Shown: positions 1 to 5,524, numbered from the stretch's first letter. The stretch is DNA of 5,560 bases from Candidatus Rokuibacteriota bacterium (GCA_016201575.1 JACQCN010000098.1:1-5560), one strand, 5' to 3'. The notes: generated by a model not told the origin, from the letters alone. Made by a program: numbers and translations.

Positions 1-66
1 CAGATCCAGGCCGATCGCAAGGTGATCGAGGCCTACCTCGGCCGGGAGCGCGCCGTCCATGCTTAG
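1..66 (+). CDS. livG: Branched-chain amino acid ABC transporter ATP-binding protein LivG, C-terminal end (partial)
   Basis: The first 21 codons form an open frame ending at TAG (64-66). The peptide contains VIEAYLG, the typical C-terminal signature of LivG-like ATPases (family knowledge: usually xxVIEAYLG near the end). The gene begins outside the window, so its ATPase core cannot be seen. Its last 8 bases overlap the start of the following livF-like gene, the usual livG-livF order in operons for high-affinity branched-chain or related amino acid uptake (HAAT family). The substrate cannot be told from this end; many such systems carry amides, urea or other small organic molecules. Confidence 0.8.
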   Translation, partial: QIQADRKVIEAYLGRERAVHA

Positions 67-778
67 CGTGGAGGGGCTCGAGACCCGGTACGGCAGCGTG
101 ACCGCGGTCCGCGGCCTCGCGCTCGAGGTGAGCGAGGGGGAAATCGTGGGCGTGCTCGGACCCAACGGAGCGGGCAAGACGACGACCCTCCTGACGGTGA
201 TGGGCCTGCTCAAGCCGTCGGCCGGCCGCGTCCGGTTCCTCGGCCGGGAGATCACCGCGCTGAGCCACGAGCGGGTCGTGGCGGCGGGGATCGGCCTCGT
301 CCCCGAGGGACGCTGGATCCTCAACGAGATGACCGTCCGCGAGAACCTCCTGATGGGCGCCTATCTCCGCCGCGACGGCGACCGCGCCCTCCGGCAGGAC
401 CTCGACCGGCTCTTCGAGATCTTCCCGATCCTCCGCCCGCGCCAGGGGCAGCGGGCGGGCACGCTGTCCGGAGGCGAGCAGCAGATGCTGGCGATCGCGC
501 GGACGCTGATGGGCCGCCCCCGGCTCCTGATGCTGGACGAGCCCTCGTGGGGCCTCGCCCCGCTGCTCGTCGAGGAAATCATGCGCGTCCTGCGGCACCT
601 GAACGAGCAGGGGACGACGGTGCTGCTGGTCGAGCAGAACGCCCGTCAGGCGCTGGGGGTGGTCCGCCGCTGCTACGTCGTCGAGCTGGGGCGGGTCGTG
701 TTCAGCGGAACCCCGACCGAGCTGCGCCAGCACTCGCTGCTGACGAAGGCGTACCTGGGCGGCGCCGGGCGCGGCTGA
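59..778 (+). CDS. livF: Branched-chain amino acid ABC transporter ATP-binding protein LivF
   Basis: This 239-residue protein is a complete cytoplasmic ABC ATPase that would pair with LivG to power a LivHM-type permease. It shows Walker A GPNGAGKT (residues 34-41), a PEGR segment at 82-85 in the Q-loop region that is typical of LivF, the signature LSGGEQQ (136-142) and Walker B LLMLDEP (156-162). VEQNA (191-195) occupies the H-loop position, where LivF proteins normally have Gln instead of His. Length matches the family (about 235-240). ATG 59 is chosen because the conserved LSVEGLETRYG start follows at once; GGGAG at 44-48 lies 10 bases upstream, and the start overlaps livG by 8 bases, suggesting translational coupling. 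One oddity is Trp164 in EPSWGLAP, where Leu is usual. The substrate is unknown. No transporter permease or binding protein lies within the window. Confidence 0.93.
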   Translation: MLSVEGLETRYGSVTAVRGLALEVSEGEIVGVLGPNGAGKTTTLLTVMGLLKPSAGRVRFLGREITALSHERVVAAGIGLVPEGRWILNEMTVRENLLMGAYLRRDGDRALRQDLDRLFEIFPILRPRQGQRAGTLSGGEQQMLAIARTLMGRPRLLMLDEPSWGLAPLLVEEIMRVLRHLNEQGTTVLLVEQNARQALGVVRRCYVVELGRVVFSGTPTELRQHSLLTKAYLGGAGRG

Positions 779-802
779 TCTCGGCCTGGCAACGATGGCA
801 CT

Positions 803-880
803 TCAGGCGTGTCGTCCGCCCTCTTTGATGTTCCGGATCCCTTGGTCAGTGTAATTGGTGAGACTGATGTAGGTAGCCAT
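803..880 (-). pseudogene. Truncated GYD-domain protein gene (N-terminal remnant)
   Basis: Read on the minus strand, ATG at 880-878 opens a 25-codon frame ending in TGA at 805-803. Its first residues, MATYISLTNYTDQGIRNIK, closely match the usual N-terminus of GYD-domain proteins (Pfam GYD family, small proteins of about 90-100 residues with no firmly known function). GGAGG sits 6 bases upstream of the ATG, a good ribosome binding site. After IK the frame leaves the family pattern and stops. In the next frame the codons for Lys-Arg-Ala-Asp appear, which resembles the family's following SPKRAD segment, so a small frame-shifting deletion is likely. No room remains for the other 70 residues, because intact livF ends 24 bases beyond on the opposite strand. 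I infer a decayed, 3'-truncated gene; a functional 25-residue peptide is less likely. Confidence 0.7.
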
Positions 881-990
881 CGGTGTCCTCCCTGGAGCCA
901 TCGAGACGGTCCACTTGAGGGAACGTCCGCTCAGGGCCGAGCGAGTGGAGGCAAGCAGAATTGCGCCCCGAGTCCGCCGGGTGTCGAGGC

Positions 991-1066
991 GGTCCCTGGA
1001 GGCAGCGGGCCTGCCCGAGGGACCACGGGCCCGGGAAGGGTTCTGCTGCTGTGGTCGAGGGCCCGT
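991..1066 (+). other. Two adjacent inverted repeats (possible structured RNA or leader)
   Basis: GGTCCCT (991-997) pairs with AGGGACC (1018-1024), and inside it GGCAG (1001-1005) pairs with CTGCC (1011-1015) around a 5-base loop. This gives a two-part hairpin of 7 and 5 base pairs. Directly next to it, ACGGGCCC (1025-1032) pairs with GGGCCCGT (1059-1066), so the two stems could stack. GACCAC (1021-1026) can also pair with GTGGTC (1051-1056), which would be exclusive with the first stem. No T-run follows either stem, so neither looks like a standard intrinsic terminator. I recognise no known riboswitch or RNA family here. Confidence 0.35.
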
Positions 1067-1070
1067 CGAG

Positions 1071-1100
1071 TGGAGCCGCCGCGCCGCGGGATGCTATCCT
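1071..1100 (+). promoter_or_regulatory. Putative promoter of rlmN, with extended -10
   Basis: TGCTATCCT at 1092-1100 fits an extended -10 element (TG-N-TATCCT). A weak -35 candidate, TGGAGC, lies at 1071-1076 with an 18-base spacer and matches the consensus at only 3 of 6 positions. Transcription starting about 7 bases after the -10 would begin close to 1107, only a few bases before the rlmN ATG at 1110, which would make a leaderless or near-leaderless mRNA. This agrees with the absence of a Shine-Dalgarno sequence before rlmN. It is the best promoter candidate for the downstream operon. Confidence 0.45.
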
Positions 1101-1109
1101 TGCCGTGTC

Positions 1110-2171
1110 ATGCCGCCGGTGAACCTGATCGGTCTTCTGCCGTCCGAGCTGGAGGCGCTCGCCCGCGACCTCGGCACCCCCGCCTACCGGGGCCGCCAGC
1201 TCGCGACCTGGCTCTACCGCAAGGGCGTGCTGGACCGCGAGGCGATGACGGACCTGCCCAAGGAGTTCCGGGAGCGCCTGACCGAGGTCGCGACGTTGGC
1301 CCTGCCGGCGGTCGAGCGCGTGATCGCCTCGCAGGACGGCAGCCGGAAGCTGATCCTCCGGCTGCATGACGGTGGGCGCATCCACGCCGTGCTGATGCCG
1401 GACGAGGACCGGCAGACGCTCTGCCTCTCCACCCAGGTCGGGTGCGGCTTCGCGTGCGCCTTCTGTCACACGGGGACGATGGGCCTCGAGCGCAACCTGA
1501 CGGCCGACGAGATCGTCGCGCAGCTCCTGATCGCCAACGCCGAGCTTCCCGAGGGGCTGCGGGTGACCCACCTCGTGTTCATGGGGATGGGGGAGCCGCT
1601 GGCGAACTACGCCAGCACCGTGAAGGCCATCCGCATCTTCACCGACACCCGGCACGGCTTCGGCTATTCACCCCGGCGGATCACCGTGTCGACCGTGGGC
1701 CTCGTGACCGGCATCGAGAAGCTCGCCCGCGAGGACCTCGGGGTGAACCTCGCCATCTCCCTCCACGCCACCACCGACGCGATCCGCGAGCGGCTCATGC
1801 CGGTCAACCGGTCGTGGAAGCTCGAGGCCCTGCTCGCCGCGGTGCGGAAGTTCCCGCTGCCGACCCGGCGGCGCGTCTTCTTCGAGTACGTGATGCTCGA
1901 CCAGGTCAACTCGAGCCTCGAGGACGCCCACCGGCTGGCCCGTCTCCTGCGTGGCGTCCGCGCCAAGGTCAACCTGATCCCGTTCAACGACTGGGAGGGC
2001 TCGGAGTTCCGGCGGCCGCCGCTCTCCACGATCCTGGCCTTCCAGTCGGTCCTCCTGAATGCCGGCATCACGACGACCGTGCGCTGGAGCAAGGGGGAGG
2101 ACATCGGCGCCGCCTGCGGCCAGCTCAGCGAGGTCGCGGAAGTCCGAGCCGCAGCCGGGGGCTCGAGGTGA
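1110..2171 (+). CDS. rlmN: Dual-specificity 23S rRNA / tRNA adenine-C2 methyltransferase RlmN
   Basis: This 353-residue radical-SAM enzyme makes 2-methyladenosine at 23S rRNA A2503 and, in E. coli, at A37 of some tRNAs. The radical-SAM iron-sulfur motif CX3CX2C is Cys112, Cys116 and Cys119. Cys105 in TLCLSTQVGC and Cys336 in DIGAACGQL correspond to the two catalytic cysteines of the family (E. coli Cys118 and Cys355). GMGEP (159-163) is the SAM-binding glycine-rich motif. The N-terminal NLIGLLPSELEAL and YRGRQLATWLYRKG are typical of the accessory domain. ATG 1110 is chosen because family proteins begin just before NLxGL; the frame is open back to 915 but that part is not conserved and contains the -10 element. 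There is no visible Shine-Dalgarno. It is the first gene of a likely operon with mtaB, mtnP and a kinase. Confidence 0.95.
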   Translation: MPPVNLIGLLPSELEALARDLGTPAYRGRQLATWLYRKGVLDREAMTDLPKEFRERLTEVATLALPAVERVIASQDGSRKLILRLHDGGRIHAVLMPDEDRQTLCLSTQVGCGFACAFCHTGTMGLERNLTADEIVAQLLIANAELPEGLRVTHLVFMGMGEPLANYASTVKAIRIFTDTRHGFGYSPRRITVSTVGLVTGIEKLAREDLGVNLAISLHATTDAIRERLMPVNRSWKLEALLAAVRKFPLPTRRRVFFEYVMLDQVNSSLEDAHRLARLLRGVRAKVNLIPFNDWEGSEFRRPPLSTILAFQSVLLNAGITTTVRWSKGEDIGAACGQLSEVAEVRAAAGGSR

Positions 2172-2323
2172 GCAGCGTCGGCGAGACGCAGTGCGAGCTG
2201 CCGCCGAAGGCGAGGCGAGCCGAGGAATTCGAGAAGGGCGAAGCCGCGAGCCCGCGGCGGGCCGAGGTCCGGAGTGATCGAGGCGAGCCGATGAATCCTG
2301 GTGCTGCCGGCGAGCGCAAGTGA
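2168..2323 (+). CDS. Possible small ORF of 51 codons between rlmN and mtaB
   Basis: GTG 2168 overlaps the rlmN stop as GTGA (2168-2171), and GGGGG at 2157-2161 lies 6 bases upstream as a possible ribosome binding site. The frame runs to TGA 2323, 7 bases before the mtaB ATG, so it would fill the gap between the two genes. The 51-residue product is strongly charged (9 Glu, 1 Asp, 7 Arg, 3 Lys), with no membrane segment, signal peptide or known motif. It lies over repeat-like DNA (13-base direct repeat, hairpin), and an open frame is easy to find at this GC content. It may therefore be non-coding. An alternative shorter start is ATG 2291, giving 10 residues. Confidence 0.25.
   Translation: MSSVGETQCELPPKARRAEEFEKGEAASPRRAEVRSDRGEPMNPGAAGERK
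2211..2291 (+). repeat. 13-base direct repeat flanking a hairpin between rlmN and mtaB
   Basis: CGAGGCGAGCCGA occurs at 2211-2223 and again at 2279-2291. Between the copies, GCCGCG (2243-2248) and CGCGGC (2253-2258) form a perfect 6-base-pair stem with an AGCC loop. No T-run follows, so it is not a classical terminator. The block is purine-rich on the + strand and could be one copy of a dispersed intergenic repeat, but that cannot be tested from one window. Confidence 0.5.
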
Positions 2324-2330
2324 CGGCGCG

Positions 2331-3638
2331 ATGACGCGAGTCGCGTTCGCCACCCTCGGCTGCCGGGTCAACCAGGTCGACACCCGGGAGATCCAGGGGC
2401 GGCTCGAGGCGCGCGGCTGCGAGACCGTCCCGTTCGACGCGCCCGCCGACGTCGTCGTGGTCAACACCTGCACGGTGACGAGCCGCGCCGACTTCTCCGA
2501 CCGCCAGCTCATCCGGCGCGCGATCCGCGCCAACCCGGGCGCGCGCATCGTGGTCACGGGCTGCTGGGCCCAGACCGATCCCACCGCCGTGGCCGCGATC
2601 CCGGGAGTCGACCTCGTGGTCGGGGCCGCCGAGCGCCACCGCATCGGGGAGCTGATCGAGGGGCTCGCGAAGGCGCCGCGGCCGCGCCTCGTCGTCGGCG
2701 ACCTCGCGCAGGGCGTGTCGATGGCGGCAGCGCCGCGCGCCCGCATCGCGACGCGCTCGCGAGCGTTCGTCAAGATCCAGGACGGCTGCCAGCACCGCTG
2801 CGCGTTCTGCATCGTCCCTTTCGCCCGCGGCGCGAGCCGGAGCCGCGAGCCCAAGGTCGTCGTCGACCAGGTCCGGGCGCTGGTGGAGGCGGGCCACCCC
2901 GAGGTCGTGCTGACCGGCATCGACATGGGGCACTACGGCGCCGACCTGTTCCCGCGGACGACGCTCGCCGCGCTGCTCCGGGACGTGGCGGAGGTGCCCG
3001 GCCTCCGCTGGCTCCGCCTCTCGTCGGTGCTGCCGGCCTACTTCACCCCCGAGCTGACCGAGGCCGTCACCTCGCTGCCGGTCGTGGCTCCGCACCTGCA
3101 CGTTCCGCTGCAGAGCGGGAGCGACGCGGTTCTTCGAAGGATGCGGCGGCCTTACAATATCGCCATTTACACCGCGCTGGTTGAGAAGCTGGCTGAAGCG
3201 ATTCCGGGGCTTGGGCTGGGCACCGATCTGATCGCGGGCTTCCCGGGCGAAAGCGAGGCCGACTTCGAGGGGACGCTGCGGCTCGTGGAAGTCCTCCCGT
3301 TCTCGTACCTCCACGTCTTCGCCTACTCCGACCGCGAGGGGACGGAGGCGGCGCGGCGGGATGGCCACCTGCCGCCGCGCGTGATCGCGGAGCGCAGCCG
3401 CCGCCTGCGGGCGCTCGGGCAGGCCAAGAGCCTGGCCTTCCGTCGCCGGATGCTCGCCGCCGCCCGGCAGGTGCTCGTGCTGGCCACGCGCGACCGCGCC
3501 ACCGGCCGGCTTATCGGCCTCACCGGCAACTACGTCGAGGTCGTCTTCGACGGCCCCGATTCGCTCATGGGGACACTGGCGTGGGTGCGGATCACCGACG
3601 TTCATCCGAAACGCACAGAGGGGGAGCGCCTGCCGTGA
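2331..3638 (+). CDS. mtaB: tRNA (N6-L-threonylcarbamoyladenosine(37)-C2)-methylthiotransferase MtaB
   Basis: This 435-residue enzyme adds a methylthio group to t6A at tRNA position 37 (ms2t6A), supporting accurate decoding of ANN codons. It has the three-domain order of methylthiotransferases. The N-terminal domain (about 1-105) has the auxiliary-cluster cysteines Cys11 (TLGCRVN), Cys47 (NTCTV) and Cys78 (TGCWAQ). The radical-SAM core has Cys153, Cys157 and Cys160 in DGCQHRCAFC. The C-terminal TRAM-like RNA-binding domain is at about 379-430 (TGRLIGLTGNYVEVVF). TLGCRVNQVDT marks the MtaB/YqeV branch; MiaB has TYGCQMN and RimO SLGCPKN. ATG 2331 lies directly before the conserved VAFATLGC; GTG 2301 is open but adds unconserved residues. 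The ribosome binding site is weak. The stop overlaps mtnP by 4 bases. Codons 267-299 are unusually rich in A/T at the third position. Confidence 0.93.
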   Translation: MTRVAFATLGCRVNQVDTREIQGRLEARGCETVPFDAPADVVVVNTCTVTSRADFSDRQLIRRAIRANPGARIVVTGCWAQTDPTAVAAIPGVDLVVGAAERHRIGELIEGLAKAPRPRLVVGDLAQGVSMAAAPRARIATRSRAFVKIQDGCQHRCAFCIVPFARGASRSREPKVVVDQVRALVEAGHPEVVLTGIDMGHYGADLFPRTTLAALLRDVAEVPGLRWLRLSSVLPAYFTPELTEAVTSLPVVAPHLHVPLQSGSDAVLRRMRRPYNIAIYTALVEKLAEAIPGLGLGTDLIAGFPGESEADFEGTLRLVEVLPFSYLHVFAYSDREGTEAARRDGHLPPRVIAERSRRLRALGQAKSLAFRRRMLAAARQVLVLATRDRATGRLIGLTGNYVEVVFDGPDSLMGTLAWVRITDVHPKRTEGERLP

Positions 3639-4567
3639 CGACGATCGGGATCATCGGGGGAAGCGGGCTGTACGAGCTGGAGGGCATGACCGACGTGCGC
3701 TGGCAGCGGGTGCGGACGCCGTTCGGCGACCCCTCCGACGAGTTCTGCGTGGGCCGGTTCGCCGACCGCCGCGTGGTGTTCCTGCCGCGCCACGGCCGCG
3801 GACACCGCGTGATGCCCACGGAGCTGAACGGCCGCGCCAACATCTGGGGCCTGAAGTCGCTCGGAGCGGAGTGGGTGGTGTCGATCTCGGCCGTCGGCAG
3901 CATGAAGGAGCACATCCGGCCCCTCGACCTCGTGATCCCCGACCAGTTCTTCGACATGACACGCCGGCGAGCCTCGTCGTTCTTCGGCAACGGCATCGTG
4001 GCCCACGTCGGCATGGCGGATCCCGTGTGCCCCGACCTCGCCACCGCGCTCGAGAAGGCGGCCCGGGAGGTGAGCGCCACGGTGCACCGCGGTGGGACGT
4101 ACATCTGCATCGAGGGCCCGCAGTTCTCGACCAAGGCCGAGTCGCGCATCTACCGGTCCTGGGGCGTCGACGTGATCGGCATGACGAACATGCCCGAGGC
4201 CAAGCTCGCCCGCGAGGCCGAGCTGTGCTACGCGACCCTCGCGCTCGCCACGGACTACGACGTCTGGCACGACACGCACGAGGCGGTGACGGTGGAGGCG
4301 GTGATCGCCAACCTGCTCAAGAACGTCGTGACCGCCAAGGAGGTGCTGAGGCGGCTGATCCCCGCCGTCGGACCGCCGCGGACGTGCGGCTGCCCCGAGC
4401 TGCTGAAGAACGCGATCATCACCAGCCCGAAATCCTTCTCGCCCAAGGCCCGGAAAGACCTCGACCTGCTGATCGGGAAGTACGCGATGTCGGCGCCGGC
4501 GCCGGCGGCGCGCCGGGCCCCGAGGCGGCCGGCCCGGACTCGGGGCCGCGGGGGGCGCCGTGGCTGA
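3635..4567 (+). CDS. mtnP: S-methyl-5'-thioadenosine phosphorylase MtnP
   Basis: This 310-residue PNP/MTAP-family enzyme cleaves 5'-methylthioadenosine with phosphate to adenine and methylthioribose-1-phosphate; several relatives also take 5'-deoxyadenosine. Visible features are the IGIIGGSGLY start with Ser10, the phosphate-site PRHGRGH (Arg52, His53), SAVGSMKEHI (85-94), IEGPQFSTKAE, the substrate-site Met183 in GMTNMPEA, and ATDYDVW with Asp207 and Asp209. These match the pair in human MTAP that reads the 6-amino group, arguing for MTA or adenosine and against inosine. Cys251-Gly-Cys253 resembles the C-terminal CXC motif described in archaeal homologues. Residues 284-310 are an Arg-rich tail with nine Arg and no acid. 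GTG 3635 is preceded by AGGGGGAG and overlaps the mtaB stop as GTGA; the stop overlaps the kinase gene by 8 bases. Confidence 0.94.
   Translation: MTTIGIIGGSGLYELEGMTDVRWQRVRTPFGDPSDEFCVGRFADRRVVFLPRHGRGHRVMPTELNGRANIWGLKSLGAEWVVSISAVGSMKEHIRPLDLVIPDQFFDMTRRRASSFFGNGIVAHVGMADPVCPDLATALEKAAREVSATVHRGGTYICIEGPQFSTKAESRIYRSWGVDVIGMTNMPEAKLAREAELCYATLALATDYDVWHDTHEAVTVEAVIANLLKNVVTAKEVLRRLIPAVGPPRTCGCPELLKNAIITSPKSFSPKARKDLDLLIGKYAMSAPAPAARRAPRRPARTRGRGGRRG
4516..4547 (+). promoter_or_regulatory. Strong inverted repeat just upstream of the kinase start
   Basis: GGCCCCGAG (4516-4524) and CTCGGGGCC (4539-4547) are perfect 9-base complements around a 14-base GC-only-plus-one-A loop. The stem ends 12 bases before the GTG start of the kinase (4560), so in mRNA it would sit just 5' of the G-run (4549-4555) that may serve as its ribosome binding site. 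It lies inside the coding sequence of the mtnP Arg-rich tail. A ribosome finishing mtnP would melt it, which would fit translational coupling; this role is inference. Confidence 0.4.
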
Positions 4568-5468
4568 TCTCCTGGTGGTCGGCTCCGTCGCGCTCGACAG
4601 CGTCTCGACGCCGTTCGGGAAGGCGCGGGAGGTGCTGGGTGGCTCCGCCACCTACTTCTCGTACGCCGCCAGCTTCTTCACCAACGTCCGGCTCGTGGCC
4701 ACGGTGGGGGAGGACTTCCCGGCCGAGCACATCGCGCTCCTCAAGGACCGCGGCATCGACACCACCGGGCTCCAGGTGTCCAGGGGCCGGACGTTCCGGT
4801 GGGTGGGAGAGTACGGCTACGACCTCAACGAGGCGAAGACCCTCGACACGCAGCTCAACGTCTTCGCCGACTTCAAGCCGATGCTGCCGGGCGCGCTCAA
4901 GAAGTCCCCCTTCCTGTTCCTCGCCAACATCGCCCCGGAGCTGCAGCTCGACGTGCTCCGCCAGATGGACCGCCCGCTCCTGGCCGCCCTTGATACGATG
5001 AACTTCTGGATCCAGGGCAAGCGGGAGGCGCTGCTGCGGGTGCTGTCGGAGGTCGACGTGCTCCTGATCAACGAGAGCGAGGCCCGCCAGCTCGCCCGGG
5101 AGCCGAACCTGATCAAGGCCGCGCGCGCGGTCCTGAAGCTCGGGCCGCGCACGGTGGTGGTGAAGCGGGGAGAGTACGGGGCGGTCATGGTGTCCAACGG
5201 CCACTTCTTCTTCGTGCCGGCGTACCCGCTGGAGTCGGTCTTCGACCCCACCGGCGCGGGCGACACCTTCGCCGGCGGGTTCATGGGATACATCGCCGCC
5301 CAGGGCGTCGTGGACCAGCCGACCGTGCGGCGGGCGATCGTCTACGGCTCGGTGATGGCCTCGTTCACCGTCGAGGACTTCTCGCTGAACCGGCTGAAGA
5401 CGCTCCAGCCGGACGAGGTGGAGCGGCGGTACGCGGCGTTCCAGGACCTGGTGCGCTTTGACATCTAA
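4560..5468 (+). CDS. PfkB-family carbohydrate/nucleoside kinase, substrate unknown
   Basis: This 302-residue protein belongs to the ribokinase/PfkB family of ATP-dependent sugar and nucleoside kinases. The first family signature is at GGSATYFSYAASFF (27-40). LLINESEA (168-175) carries the Asn-Glu pair associated with Mg/phosphate handling. DPTGAGDTFAGGF (229-241) contains the anion hole and the catalytic base Asp235. Residues about 80-110 (TFRWVGEYGYD and following) should form the lid that covers the substrate. Length fits the family, and no signal or membrane segment is seen. GTG 4560 is chosen because ADLLVVGSVALD, the first strand, follows at once; it overlaps mtnP by 8 bases. The tight link to mtnP suggests a nucleoside or 5-substituted ribose from SAM by-product salvage, for example adenosine, but the substrate cannot be read from sequence. 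Confidence 0.88.
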   Translation: MADLLVVGSVALDSVSTPFGKAREVLGGSATYFSYAASFFTNVRLVATVGEDFPAEHIALLKDRGIDTTGLQVSRGRTFRWVGEYGYDLNEAKTLDTQLNVFADFKPMLPGALKKSPFLFLANIAPELQLDVLRQMDRPLLAALDTMNFWIQGKREALLRVLSEVDVLLINESEARQLAREPNLIKAARAVLKLGPRTVVVKRGEYGAVMVSNGHFFFVPAYPLESVFDPTGAGDTFAGGFMGYIAAQGVVDQPTVRRAIVYGSVMASFTVEDFSLNRLKTLQPDEVERRYAAFQDLVRFDI

Positions 5469-5524
5469 CCCGTTATTCCCGAGCGGTCGTCGCGTGTGGC
5501 GGGCGGGTCCTGTCGCAGGGCGCA

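Larger units (their letters stand above)
779..1109. other. Intergenic region between livF and rlmN
   Basis: These 331 bases hold no intact gene. From left to right they contain a short spacer with no clear terminator after livF, a minus-strand GYD-domain gene remnant (803-880) with its ribosome binding site (about 886-892), two adjacent inverted repeats (991-1066) and a promoter-like element (1092-1100) next to rlmN. A 9-base direct repeat, CGAGTGGAG, occurs at 942-950 and 1067-1075. The + strand is open in the rlmN frame from 915, but that peptide looks non-coding: it is rich in Arg and Cys and matches no family I recognise. Confidence 0.7.

Noticed and set aside
957..987. Minus-strand promoter for the GYD remnant (TCGACA and AATTCT)
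   Set aside because: The -35 matches 5 of 6, but the -10 matches only 3 of 6 and the spacer is 19 bases; too weak to annotate.
942..1075. CGAGTGGAG direct repeats as target-site duplications of a miniature transposon
   Set aside because: The copies flank the inverted repeats, but there are no terminal inverted repeats next to them and 9 bases may match by chance in GC-rich DNA.
915..1109. N-terminal extension of RlmN by 65 codons
   Set aside because: The frame is open, but the residues are not family-like, family proteins begin near NLxGL, and the extension would span the -10 element and the inverted repeats.
1668..3605. Very long minus-strand open frame (645 codons) opposite rlmN and mtaB
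   Set aside because: It lies opposite two clear conserved genes, and its translation is a low-complexity Arg/Ala/Gly/His mix with no motif; this is the usual antisense shadow in high-GC coding DNA.
2331..3638. Assignment of the methylthiotransferase as MiaB or RimO
   Set aside because: The N-terminal motif TLGCRVNQVDT is MtaB-like; MiaB and RimO carry TYGCQMN and SLGCPKN respectively.
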